Origin: JAYWIG01 sp043789035
GTDB lineage: Bacteria; Pseudomonadota; Gammaproteobacteria; Burkholderiales; Burkholderiaceae_E
Direction: 5' to 3'
DNA: 49,243 nucleotides
Assembly: GCA_043789035.1 (NCBI GenBank)
Contig: JAYWIG010000166.1
Coordinates: 1 to 49,243, forward strand
Shown here: piece after piece, positions 1-6,959 of the stretch
Position numbering within the stretch: position 1 is the stretch's first letter
Layout: every line of letters starts with the position of its first letter
Position numbers and translations under genes: made by a program
The notes under the pieces: generated by a model
The model's input: only the letters and a program-made list of their open reading frames with translations
Database searches by the model: none
Told to the model about the DNA's origin: nothing

Positions 1-63
1 CAGCTCAACAGCAGAATCGACGAATTGTTGCCGCATTGCTGGCAGCAACAGACTACGACGTAA
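1..63 (+). CDS. IS66-family transposase, C-terminal fragment (partial)
   Basis: The window opens in frame with 20 codons ending at a TAA at 61-63. The peptide contains LNSRIDELLPHCW, which resembles the R/L-D-E-L-L-P-W tail of IS66-family TnpC transposases. The assignment is supported by the terminal inverted repeat that follows within 45 bp. The rest of the gene lies left of the window, so whether the transposase is intact cannot be seen. Confidence 0.6.
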   Translation, partial: QLNSRIDELLPHCWQQQTTT

Positions 64-106
64 CTTACGATTCTTACTTGACAAGATGTGTTGGCCGGAC
101 GCTTAC
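1..106 (+). mobile_element. Right end of an IS66-family insertion sequence
   Basis: Read on the minus strand from 106, the sequence begins GTAAGCGTCCGG. IS66-family elements characteristically end in GTAA followed by a sequence of this type. The end lies about 43 bp after the transposase stop codon, as expected for IS66. If IS66 makes its usual 8-bp target duplication, the copy on this side would be 107-114 (GTTGAACT); the other copy is outside the window and could not be checked. Confidence 0.65.
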
Positions 107-570
107 GTTGAACTAGCCTAAAGACTAATTCACACTGCTTAAGGATGTACGGGTCAAATAATGATGTTTATCCTTGACTGAATATGAGTTAGCTCTTTGC
201 CTTCGCCATAGGCGCAAGTTAGCTAAACTTGCGAGAATTATCTAGATTGGTAGAAGTCAGAGTCAAAGATCGCAATTGAACTTGAATCGGTCGCTCGTCT
301 TTTATGACGGATGTGGCATGCATTGGCAGTTAGGCACGCTGGCAGACCTTGGCCTCGATTATTGTGTGAATATTCTCTTCGAGCATCAGCGTTGTGCAAA
401 TCGATAATGATTTCAGCGAAGAACAAATTGATTTCTGGCTTCGTCATGAAACTTCGATCGCTCGCGACTTTGCTTTTCGTTTGAATGAACAAGGTCTTTG
501 AAGGCTAGCTGTAAAAGTGACCCAACCTTGAATAGAGCAAACATTAAAATCGGCAATTACGCGCCAAGGT
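107..570. other. Gene-poor accessory stretch with no recognisable gene
   Basis: I see no gene with a convincing start, ribosome site and family match here. 370-501 on the plus strand is an open stretch whose translation looks protein-like (it contains EEQIDFWLRHET and ends LNEQGL) but has no start codon after the in-frame stop at 367-369. It may be the tail of a decayed gene. 213-233 contains GCAAGTT-AGCTA-AACTTGC, a small hairpin similar to others in this genome. The stretch is probably degraded insertion or island DNA. Confidence 0.4.
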
Positions 571-714
571 ATGGAGATCGTCTTTACGGAACGGCATGGT
601 ACTAACGGTAAAAGACCTCCGTGCCTTCATTGTGGCTCGCAAACGGCGGTCTGGCGCAATAGCGAAGTAAACGCGCTAACCCGCCGCCGTGGGCGTAAGA
701 CTGCTTGTTTTTAA
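571..714 (+). CDS. Small ORF with one CxxC motif, unknown (47 aa)
   Basis: ATG at 571 opens a 47-codon frame. The product is basic, with PPCLHCGSQTAVW in the middle and a TRRRGRK stretch near the end. A single CxxC plus a late Cys resembles half of a zinc ribbon, of the kind seen at the start of some transposases, but there is no second CxxC. It sits between an IS66 end and a toxin-antitoxin remnant, so a broken mobile-element gene is the likeliest explanation. Function unknown. Confidence 0.25.
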   Translation: MEIVFTERHGTNGKRPPCLHCGSQTAVWRNSEVNALTRRRGRKTACF

Positions 715-747
715 TATCAAGGGCACGCAACTACCATAGAGGATTTT

Positions 748-779
748 GTGACGCAAAATTTAATATGTGTCGCAATTCG
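748..779. promoter_or_regulatory. Possible operator: direct repeat GTGWCGCAAWWTT upstream of phd
   Basis: Two similar 13-bp units, 748-760 and 767-779, lie 19 bp apart start to start, just upstream of an AT-rich TATAAA-like stretch and the phd start. Phd-type antitoxins usually repress their own operon through repeated sites, so these are candidate operator half-sites. This is inference from position only. Confidence 0.25.
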
Positions 780-823
780 TTGGTCGTTGGTATTAATGCA
801 GCGTTCTTATAAAAACATTGGGT

Positions 824-1054
824 ATGCGGGAAATTCGTGCAAGTAGCACTTCGCTGATAGATGCGCTATCAGAGTCGGGTGAAGTCATATTGACAAACCA
901 CGGCAAACCGTTTGCTAGGGTAGTTCCCCTTGACGTGGTTGCCGATGTGCAACCACCGCTGTCCGGTTCGTTGAAATGGCTGCATGACCGAATGCCTAAA
1001 GTTAAAGTTGGTTCAGAGGTTATCGTTAGGCAAGATCGTGATGGCCGAGATTAA
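824..1054 (+). CDS. Phd/YefM-family antitoxin
   Basis: This small antitoxin would neutralise a PIN-domain toxin and bind its own promoter. The sequence shows the Phd fold signature in order: MREIRASSTSLIDAL, then GEVILTNHGKPFARVVPL, the classic G-x-x-V-x-x-T-x-x-G-x-P-x-A-x-x-x-P pattern. The C-terminal 35 residues would be the toxin-binding tail. I chose ATG 824; a TTG lies two codons earlier. The gene overlaps the start of the adjacent vapC-like frame by 14 bp, normal for such operons. Because that toxin is broken, the antitoxin is now an orphan, though its own frame is intact. Length (76 aa) is normal for the family. Confidence 0.75.
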   Translation: MREIRASSTSLIDALSESGEVILTNHGKPFARVVPLDVVADVQPPLSGSLKWLHDRMPKVKVGSEVIVRQDRDGRD

Positions 1055-1470
1055 ACTTTACGTCGACACTAGTGCACTCCTGAAATGCTACGTGGCGGAG
1101 AAAACTCGGATTAGGTCGAGAATTTTTTAGCCTCGCGTTTTGACGGTACTAAAAGCTGCTTGGTATTGAGTAGCTTATCAACGTTAGAGTGGCTTGCGCC
1201 ATGCGTCGCCGTGAACGCCTAGGCGATTTTGATGCGTCCTACAGGCTAATGGCCACGGCTGCATTTCAAGACCGCATTGCTGCTGGCTACTACGAGATGC
1301 TTCGATTAGAAAACGCACTTTATGGCAAAGCACTTGCGTTGCTCGAAAAAATTATTTCCCCACTTCGATCGCTTGATGCTACGCACCTAGCCATCGTTCG
1401 TTTAGCAGGTATTGCCGAACTCGTTACTGCTGATAAAGTGATGGCTGAAGCTGCCAAAGAGTTAGCTTAA
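1041..1470 (+). pseudogene. vapC-like PIN-domain toxin, broken by two frameshifts
   Basis: ATG 1041 starts MAEIKLYVDTSALLKCYV, the first strand and first metal-binding Asp of a PIN nuclease, but the frame stops at 1128-1130. A second frame then carries CLVLSSLSTLEW, with the second acidic residue, and the frame shifts again near 1190. From there the rest of the PIN domain continues to 1470, with SLDATHLA and VTADKVMAEAA supplying the last two acidic residues. All four metal ligands can be placed, so the gene was once complete and has decayed by small indels. A PIN toxin would cleave RNA; this one cannot be made as a single chain unless two frameshifts are programmed. Confidence 0.8.
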
Positions 1471-1536
1471 AAACTCATTTTTTCGCATAACCATTTCGGA
1501 ATCGTAACGGCTGCTGCGAGTATAGCGATGGCGCGG

Positions 1537-1762
1537 TCAAACCGTACAGCGCGAGCCCCTTCCCTTCTCTAGGGCTGTGTGATACGACAGCAACTGCAAG
1601 GGAATAACGTGAAGAATCGGCGATAACAAGCCTGCATGTTCATCGAGATTGATGATGTTAATGCCAGCACCAGGTTCAATATGCGTGTTTTTATCGGCAA
1701 ATATAAATAGCTCGCCACAACGTGCTCGAACTTCTTGTAAGTTGCTCCTTAGCTTCTCGATA
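1537..1762 (-). pseudogene. Displaced 3' fragment of a second glmS
   Basis: 1569-1762 aligns without gaps to 2810-3003 inside the intact glmS, with about 21 differences in 194 bp by eye. Translated on the minus strand it keeps the GlmS frame: IEKLRSNLQEV, then ELFIFADKNTHIEP, then LSPILHVIPLQLLSYH. Past that point the conserved C-terminal coding (DKPRNLAKS) is missing and a stop follows at 1537-1539. Many of the differences are silent or conservative, which suggests the fragment comes from a functional but diverged glmS rather than from a recent local copy that drifted. It lies in the same orientation as the intact gene, with a toxin-antitoxin module in between. Confidence 0.85.
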
Positions 1763-1814
1763 GGGTACGGTTACAAGTGCGGTAGTTGAGGGAGTCTTGC
1801 GTTTGATTTCAAAG

Positions 1815-1832
1815 TGGCGCAAAATGGCGCAA
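1815..1832. promoter_or_regulatory. Possible operator: TGGCGCAA direct repeat
   Basis: TGGCGCAA occurs at 1815-1822 and again at 1825-1832, one helical turn apart, immediately upstream of a good ribosome site (CAGGAG) and the ATG at 1846. An antitoxin binding its own leader is the usual arrangement, so this may be an autoregulatory site. Confidence 0.25.
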
Positions 1833-1845
1833 TCAGGAGTTTTAT

Positions 1846-2163
1846 ATGTCTGCTGTAGCTGGGTTTTCATCCGTCAAACTTTCCAGTAGCCTGGTTTCGC
1901 AGGCACGTCAGGCTGCACAGCCAATGCGCCGATCTGTGGCCGGCCAAATTGAGTACTGGGCTACATTGGGTCAGGTGGTCGAGCATTCCGGTCTAACTGT
2001 TCAAGAGGCGCAAGCCGCCATTGCTCGCTATGAGGTAGCCATGCGTGATGGAGAGCGCGCTGAGGCCTTAAATGGACTCACTCAGCGCCTTATAGCTGCG
2101 CAACTTAGTGGATCTTTAGCCGAACGCGTTCGGAGCATTGTGCAAGCGCAAGCGCAAATTTAA
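1846..2163 (+). CDS. ParD-like antitoxin of a zeta-type module
   Basis: A 105-aa protein with the features of the ParD-like antitoxin family: VKLSSSLVSQARQAAQPMRRSVAGQ near the N-terminus is a ribbon-helix-helix-type segment (given here only by its residues 10-34), followed by IEYWATLGQVVEHSGLT. Such antitoxins bind DNA as dimers and block a partner toxin. CAGGAG sits 8 bp before the ATG. The next frame downstream is a zeta-type toxin remnant, so the two form a module, although the toxin is truncated. The pair sits between the displaced glmS fragment and the intact glmS. Confidence 0.65.
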   Translation: MSAVAGFSSVKLSSSLVSQARQAAQPMRRSVAGQIEYWATLGQVVEHSGLTVQEAQAAIARYEVAMRDGERAEALNGLTQRLIAAQLSGSLAERVRSIVQAQAQI

Positions 2164-2165
2164 GG

Positions 2166-2609
2166 TCGATTGAACGAGCCCATCTGCAACATATCTTAGA
2201 CCCCGAGGCCCGTTCCGAAGCCGCCCGCGCGTGGGCCGACCAGACCCGAGCCGACAAACTTGGGCAGGGCGAGTCGTTTGTCAGTGAAACCGTTTTCTCA
2301 CATGAGTCCAAGTTGACGCTGATCCAAAATGCTCTTGGTCATGGTTTTGTGGTGGCCTTGTACATAGTGGCGCTGGATGACCCACAGCGTCTGATCACAC
2401 GTGTCGCGCAACGAGTAAAGGAGGGCGGCCATGCCGTGCCATCTGAGCGCGTCTTGGCTCGCTACCCTCGTACCTTGGACAATTTGACCAAAGCTGTCCG
2501 ATTAGCAACGGCCTCTTATTTGTTTGACGCGCAAGATGCCGATCAAGGAGGCCCCGTTTTGAGTCACCCTTTGCCCCAGTGGGCGCAAAAAGTGCTGGGT
2601 GTGAAATAA
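2166..2609 (+). pseudogene. Zeta-type toxin (UDP-GlcNAc kinase family), 5'-truncated
   Basis: The frame is open from 2109 to 2609 and from about 2184 reads like the middle and end of a zeta toxin: ILDPEARSEAARAWADQ, GESFVSETVFSHESKL, then VALYIVALDDPQRLITRV, RVKEGGHAVP and RYPRTLDNL. Zeta toxins phosphorylate UDP-GlcNAc and need an N-terminal Walker A (P-loop). No P-loop can be found in any frame between the antitoxin stop and 2190, and the first conventional start codon in frame is a TTG at 2313, well inside the domain. About 30-40 N-terminal residues are therefore deleted and the protein should be inactive. The ERVLARYP region is typical of the family's substrate-binding part. Confidence 0.65.
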
Positions 2610-2611
2610 GC

Positions 2612-2664
2612 GTTGCTTCGCAACATTACCCTTCACTGTAAACCACGCAGCTAGCGCAGTCAGT
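2612..2664. repeat. Hairpin plus glmS-tail-like block, copy A
   Basis: GTTGC-TTC-GCAAC at 2612-2624 is followed by a 40-bp block (2625-2664). That block matches copy B (2706-2745) at about 30 of 40 positions. Both blocks resemble the reverse complement of the last codons of glmS, copy A more distantly. Confidence 0.6.
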
Positions 2665-2689
2665 CTCTAAAGGTTTGTGGTTTCGGCAT

Positions 2690-2752
2690 AACTTCGTTGC
2701 ACGAAGTTAGCCTTCACCGCAAGCCCCGTAGCTAGCCAAGCCAGTTACGGTC
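2690..2752. repeat. Hairpin plus glmS-tail-like block, copy B
   Basis: AACTTCG-TTGCA-CGAAGTT at 2690-2708 is followed by a block whose last 33 bp (2720-2752) mirror the 3' end of glmS. See the inverted repeat entry for the pairing. Confidence 0.65.
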
Positions 2753-2790
2753 ATTCGACCGTAACTGATTTGGCTAGGTTACGGGGCTTG
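2720..2790. repeat. Large inverted repeat spanning the glmS stop codon
   Basis: The left arm 2720-2752 and right arm 2757-2790 are reverse complements except for about four mismatches and one single-base indel, separated by only 4 bp (ATTC). The right arm is the coding tail of glmS (codons for DKPRNLAKSVTV); the left arm lies outside the gene. In RNA this would fold into a stem of about 33 bp containing the stop codon in its loop side. There is no U-tract, so it is not a standard terminator, although it could protect the 3' end or block transcription from the other side. Confidence 0.85.
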
Positions 2791-4604
2791 TCCACATCAG
2801 TCCCTTTTGCTAGGGCTGTGTGATACGACAGCAACTGCAAGGGAATAACGTGAAGAATTGGCGACAACAGGCCTGCATGGTCGTCGAGGTTGATGATGTT
2901 GATGCCATCAGCGGGTTCGATATGCGTGTCTTTATCGGCGAATACAAATAGCTCACCACCGCGTACTCGCACTTCTTGTAAGTTGCTTTTTAGCTTCTCG
3001 ATAAGTGCGTCATTTGGCGCCACGATAACTACTGGCATTTGTGAATCAACCAAGGCTAATGGGCCGTGTTTGAGTTCACCTGCTGCATAAGCTTCTGCGT
3101 GAATGTAGGTGATTTCTTTTAGTTTGAGAGCACCTTCCATGGCGATAGGGAAGTGCACACCACGGCCTAAGAACAGTGCATGGTTTTTGTGTGCAAAGCG
3201 CCCCGCCCAGTGACGAACATAAGGTTCGCACTCCAGCACGCGAGCGATGGCTGCGGGCAAATGGCGTAATTGGGTAATGAGTTCTTGCTCTAGTGCAGCT
3301 GATAAGAAGCCGCGCTGCTTGGCCATTGCAAGAGTCAAAACGAACAAGGCTGCAAGCTGGGTTGTAAATGCCTTGGTCGAAGCAACGCCGATCTCAGGCC
3401 CTGCACGGGTCAAGAAGCGTAGTTTCGAGTTACGAATCAAGGCCGATTCAGGCACGTTGCAAATGGTGAGAGTGTCAGTCATGCCCATTGATTTGGCATG
3501 CATTAATGCGGCCATCGTATCGGCGGTTTCGCCCGATTGCGAAATGGTAATTAGCAGAGTGTCTTTCAACGCAACCGATTCGCGATAGCGGTATTCGCTG
3601 GCGATTTCAACTGAGGTTGGTAGCTTGGCAACGCTCTCTAGCCAATACTTCGCCACCATGCCAGAGTGATAACTCGTGCCGCATGCCAGAATCAAAACTT
3701 GCTTGCAGCGACCAAAAATTTCTTCTGCTTCAGCACCAAATAATCCGGCCGATAGAGCCGATGCTCCGGAGAGCATTTCGAGCGTGTTAGCAATGGCGCC
3801 AGGTTGCTCAAAAATTTCTTTTTGCATGTAGTGATCGTACTTGCCCAACTCAATCGAATCGGCGGTAAGCTGGCTTTCAACAATGACGCGATCTGCTTTG
3901 ATACCGTCAGCGTCAAACACAGAATAGCCGTCGACACGAATTTCAACAACGTCGCCTTCTTCAAGGTACGCGACGTATTTTGTGACTTGCAACAAGGCCG
4001 AAGTATCTGATGCTAAAAAGTTCTCACCATGGCCAGTACCTTTATTGCCGATACCGAGTAACAATGGTGAGCCGCGACGTGAGCCCACAACTTTATGAGG
4101 CTCTTTCATGCAGATGGCAGCAATGGCATACGCACCGACCAGTTGGGAGACCGTTTTTTGCACACCTTTGAGCAAGCTCAAGCCGCTTGCGATATGAGAG
4201 TGCAGCAAATGTGCAATAACTTCAGTGTCGGTTTGCGAATGGAATTCGTAACCCTTGGCTTTTAGTTCGGCTCTGAGCACTTCATGGTTTTCGATAATGC
4301 CGTTGTGCACGACTGAAACTTCAAGCCCATCTTTATCAGACATATGGGGGTGAGAGTTGGTTTCATTAACAGCTCCGTGAGTTGCCCAGCGTGTGTGTGC
4401 AATACCCGTTGGGGCATCGGCTTTTACCTCTTCAGCTTTGGCTTGCAGATCTGCAACCCTGCCGACGGCGCGAACCCGCTCCATCGAGCCGTTGATGAGG
4501 GCAATACCCGCAGAATCATAGCCACGATACTCAAGCTTGCGTAAGCCTTCGATCAAGATGGGCACTACATTTCTTTGCGCTACAGCGCCGACAATTCCAC
4601 ACAT
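2751..4604 (-). CDS. glmS: Glutamine-fructose-6-phosphate aminotransferase (isomerizing)
   Basis: GlmS makes glucosamine-6-phosphate from fructose-6-phosphate and glutamine in the cytoplasm, the first committed step to UDP-GlcNAc for peptidoglycan and LPS. The 617-aa product is the usual family size. It starts MCGIVGAVAQ, where Cys2 becomes the N-terminal nucleophile of the class II amidotransferase domain (about 1-230); THTRWATHG-type and NGIIENH motifs follow. Two SIS sugar-isomerase domains (about 290-430 and 460-600) include CGTSYHSGMV, SQSGETADT and EVASTKAFTTQ-like motifs, and it ends NLAKSVTVE. It lies 20 bp downstream of glmU, so the two are probably co-transcribed. I see no glmS ribozyme upstream, as expected for a Gram-negative. 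Its 3' end is the scene of a fragment duplication and an inverted repeat. Confidence 0.97.
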   Translation of the reverse strand: MCGIVGAVAQRNVVPILIEGLRKLEYRGYDSAGIALINGSMERVRAVGRVADLQAKAEEVKADAPTGIAHTRWATHGAVNETNSHPHMSDKDGLEVSVVHNGIIENHEVLRAELKAKGYEFHSQTDTEVIAHLLHSHIASGLSLLKGVQKTVSQLVGAYAIAAICMKEPHKVVGSRRGSPLLLGIGNKGTGHGENFLASDTSALLQVTKYVAYLEEGDVVEIRVDGYSVFDADGIKADRVIVESQLTADSIELGKYDHYMQKEIFEQPGAIANTLEMLSGASALSAGLFGAEAEEIFGRCKQVLILACGTSYHSGMVAKYWLESVAKLPTSVEIASEYRYRESVALKDTLLITISQSGETADTMAALMHAKSMGMTDTLTICNVPESALIRNSKLRFLTRAGPEIGVASTKAFTTQLAALFVLTLAMAKQRGFLSAALEQELITQLRHLPAAIARVLECEPYVRHWAGRFAHKNHALFLGRGVHFPIAMEGALKLKEITYIHAEAYAAGELKHGPLALVDSQMPVVIVAPNDALIEKLKSNLQEVRVRGGELFVFADKDTHIEPADGINIINLDDHAGLLSPILHVIPLQLLSYHTALAKGTDVDKPRNLAKSVTVE

Positions 4605-4624
4605 ACTATTTTCTCCAAAAAGCC

Positions 4625-5989
4625 TTAAGCGGCTTTAACTTTCTTGACTGGGCGTACCCATGTTTCGTGAGTCGTCTGTTTTACACGCGAGGTGGTCAAC
4701 TTGCCGGCTGGGGCGTTTTTGCTAAGCGTTGTGCCCGCCCCTAGGGTTGCACCTTTGCCGACAGTGACGGGGGCAACTAACTGTGAGTCGCTGCCGATAA
4801 AGGCATCGTCTTCGATAGTTGTCGTGAATTTGTTTGCACCGTCATAATTGCAAGTAATGGTGCCGGCACCAATGTTGACTCTTTTGCCAACCACGGCATC
4901 GCCAACATAGGCCAAATGGTTTGCTTTCGAGTCCGCATCCATCTGAGTGTTTTTGAGCTCGACGAAGTTACCAACGTGCGTATGTTCACCTAGAACTGTG
5001 CCGGGGCGTAAACGAGCAAACGGCCCGATTTTCGCGTGTTGGCCTACTTCTGCGCCTTCGATGTGTGTGAAGGCTGCAATCGTTGCACCTTTAGCAATCG
5101 AGGCGTTTTTAATCACGACATTCGGGCCAATATGCACGCCATCGGCCAAGTGAACTTTGCCTTCAAATACAGCATTGATATCGATAAACACGTCACGGCC
5201 GCAGCTCAGGGAGCCGCGTATGTCGATGCGCTTTGGGTCTATGATTTGAACGCCAGCATCCATTAAATCGAGTGCCAGTGCTTCTTGAAAGGTGCGCTCT
5301 AATTGTGCGAGCTGCACTTTGCTATTAATGCCGTCGGATTCCCAGGTGAACTGGGGTTGAGCCGATGTGACTTCCACCCCATCAGCTACCGCCTTGGCAA
5401 CAATATCGGTTAGGTAGTACTCTTTTTGGGCGTTGTTGTTTGATAAACCACTTAACCATCGCTTGAGCGCTGCGGTTGGGCAAACCAAAATGCCAGTGTT
5501 AATTTCGTTAATTTGCTTAATTTGCGCATCGGCGTCTTTTTCTTCAACGATGGAGACGATCTTGCCGTTTTTTCTTACCATGCGCCCGTAACCGTGTGGG
5601 TTGGGTAAGTTCACGGTCAGCACACCTAACTTGTCGGTACCAGCTGCTTCTAAAAGTTTATCAAGGGAAGCTTTTTTGATGAGCGGTACGTCGCCTGACA
5701 AAATGAGAGTTGGCACTGAATCGTCGAGCTGAGGAACGGCTTGTTGCACCGCATGGCCGGTACCGAGCTGTGGCTCTTGTTTGGCCCAGTGCAAATCTTT
5801 ATTAGCCATTTGCTCTTGAACCTGCTCACCACCATGGCCATATATGACTATTAAGCGTTTAGGAGATAGACTGCGAGCGCAATCAAGCACATGCGCGAGT
5901 AGAGGCTTACCCGCGATAGTGTGTAACACCTTGGGTAAGTCAGACTTCATGCGCTTGCCCATGCCAGCTGCGAGGACGACGATGTTCAT
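4625..5989 (-). CDS. glmU: Bifunctional GlmU: GlcN-1-P acetyltransferase / GlcNAc-1-P uridyltransferase
   Basis: GlmU acetylates glucosamine-1-phosphate and then couples it to UTP, giving UDP-GlcNAc. The 454-aa protein has the N-terminal pyrophosphorylase signature LAAGMGKRMKSDLPKVLH (residues 6-23), the ILSGDVPLI metal-binding strand near 100, and a C-terminal left-handed beta-helix with many hexapeptide repeats (for example IGPNVV, IGPFAR, IGAGTI). NYDGANKFTT and IGSDSQLVAPV are typical of its acetyltransferase site. It is the first gene of the glmU-glmS pair and diverges from the lipoprotein gene, whose proposed start overlaps the glmU start codon region. Confidence 0.97.
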   Translation of the reverse strand: MNIVVLAAGMGKRMKSDLPKVLHTIAGKPLLAHVLDCARSLSPKRLIVIYGHGGEQVQEQMANKDLHWAKQEPQLGTGHAVQQAVPQLDDSVPTLILSGDVPLIKKASLDKLLEAAGTDKLGVLTVNLPNPHGYGRMVRKNGKIVSIVEEKDADAQIKQINEINTGILVCPTAALKRWLSGLSNNNAQKEYYLTDIVAKAVADGVEVTSAQPQFTWESDGINSKVQLAQLERTFQEALALDLMDAGVQIIDPKRIDIRGSLSCGRDVFIDINAVFEGKVHLADGVHIGPNVVIKNASIAKGATIAAFTHIEGAEVGQHAKIGPFARLRPGTVLGEHTHVGNFVELKNTQMDADSKANHLAYVGDAVVGKRVNIGAGTITCNYDGANKFTTTIEDDAFIGSDSQLVAPVTVGKGATLGAGTTLSKNAPAGKLTTSRVKQTTHETWVRPVKKVKAA

Positions 5990-6959
5990 AAAAAACCGTT
6001 ATATTTCAATAGTTTACAAGAGTTACTTGAGCATTGTCGGAAATCTTAACACAGGGGTATTGCGCCCTTGGCTACCGCTCATCATGAGTTGCTTCGTGGC
6101 AACAGGCTGTTCGACTGTGCTTCTTGGCTATGACGCGGTGCCACCTTTGGCGAAATATCAGATAAACCGTTACTTTGATTTGAATTCGACACAACAGGAC
6201 GTTGTTGAGAAACAGCTCGAAGATATTTTTGATTGGCATCGTAAAACCCAGCTCAAGGAATACTCAAACTTTATCAACCAAATCACCGATAAAGTTAAAG
6301 CGAACGAGCCAATTTCGGTTGCTGATATTCAAAAATGGCGATTAATAAGTTTGGGGGCATGGGTGCCCGTTGCCAACAAGGTAAGCCGCCCATTCACAGA
6401 GCTGGTACTGACATTAACCCCAGGGCAAATCGAGCATATGAAAAAACGGTTTGCAAAAACCAATGCGGATATGCGCGACGATTATGTGAAAGCCAATGAA
6501 AAGGGTGGCGCTAACAACGCGCTACTCGCTCGGCAAAAGGCGAGAGCTACAAGGATTGAAAAACGCGGCGACTTCTTCTTCGATGATCTAACCGAAGCTC
6601 AATACAAATTGATTGCTAAGCGTGCGGCAGAGTCTCCAGATGCCGAACTTGCTTGGTACAACGAGCGGATAAGACGTCAGCAAGATTTTATTGCGCTATT
6701 AGATTCCATAAAGACCAGAAAATTAGACGCCAACCAAGCCGAGCCTCTAATGCGTGAGTATTTAAAGGCGATGTGGGAACCGAAGGATGAAAAAAATGCA
6801 CGCTTGATTACTGAATCGGGAAAAGCTGCGGATGAAACAATTGTACAAATTTACGCAATAGCCACGCCAGATCAAAAAGCCTATGCGGTAAAGAAGTTGC
6901 GTGGCTACGCAATAGATTTCGATAAGCTTGGAAAGCGCTACGTCAGCGACTCACGCTAA
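5982..6959 (+). CDS. DUF6279-type lipoprotein
   Basis: Predicted outer- or inner-membrane lipoprotein of unknown function. A hydrophobic stretch ends in FVATGC, a plausible though imperfect lipobox with the lipidated Cys at about residue 43 from this start. After it comes STVLLGYDAVPPLAKYQI, then a helical region with DWHRKTQLKEY, the pattern of the DUF6279 family. I chose ATG 5982 because GAGGA lies 5 bp upstream; this leaves a long pre-lipobox region and a later start (such as the TTG near 6060) is possible. The frame is open further upstream, but that part is antisense to glmU. The stop overlaps the ubiB stop by 4 bp, tail to tail. Confidence 0.75.
   Translation: MFIKNRYISIVYKSYLSIVGNLNTGVLRPWLPLIMSCFVATGCSTVLLGYDAVPPLAKYQINRYFDLNSTQQDVVEKQLEDIFDWHRKTQLKEYSNFINQITDKVKANEPISVADIQKWRLISLGAWVPVANKVSRPFTELVLTLTPGQIEHMKKRFAKTNADMRDDYVKANEKGGANNALLARQKARATRIEKRGDFFFDDLTEAQYKLIAKRAAESPDAELAWYNERIRRQQDFIALLDSIKTRKLDANQAEPLMREYLKAMWEPKDEKNARLITESGKAADETIVQIYAIATPDQKAYAVKKLRGYAIDFDKLGKRYVSDSR

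Noticed and set aside
238..492. 84-aa minus-strand frame in the accessory region
   Set aside because: No family resemblance, no ribosome site, odd composition; the plus strand of the same stretch reads more like protein.
2612..2752. Integron attC sites
   Set aside because: Toxin-antitoxin genes and hairpins suggested cassettes, but the GTTRRRY / RYYYAAC core pair is not satisfied and the blocks match the glmS tail instead.
4605..4624. glmS ribozyme
   Set aside because: Only 20 bp separate glmU and glmS, so there is no room, and the ribozyme belongs to Gram-positive bacteria.
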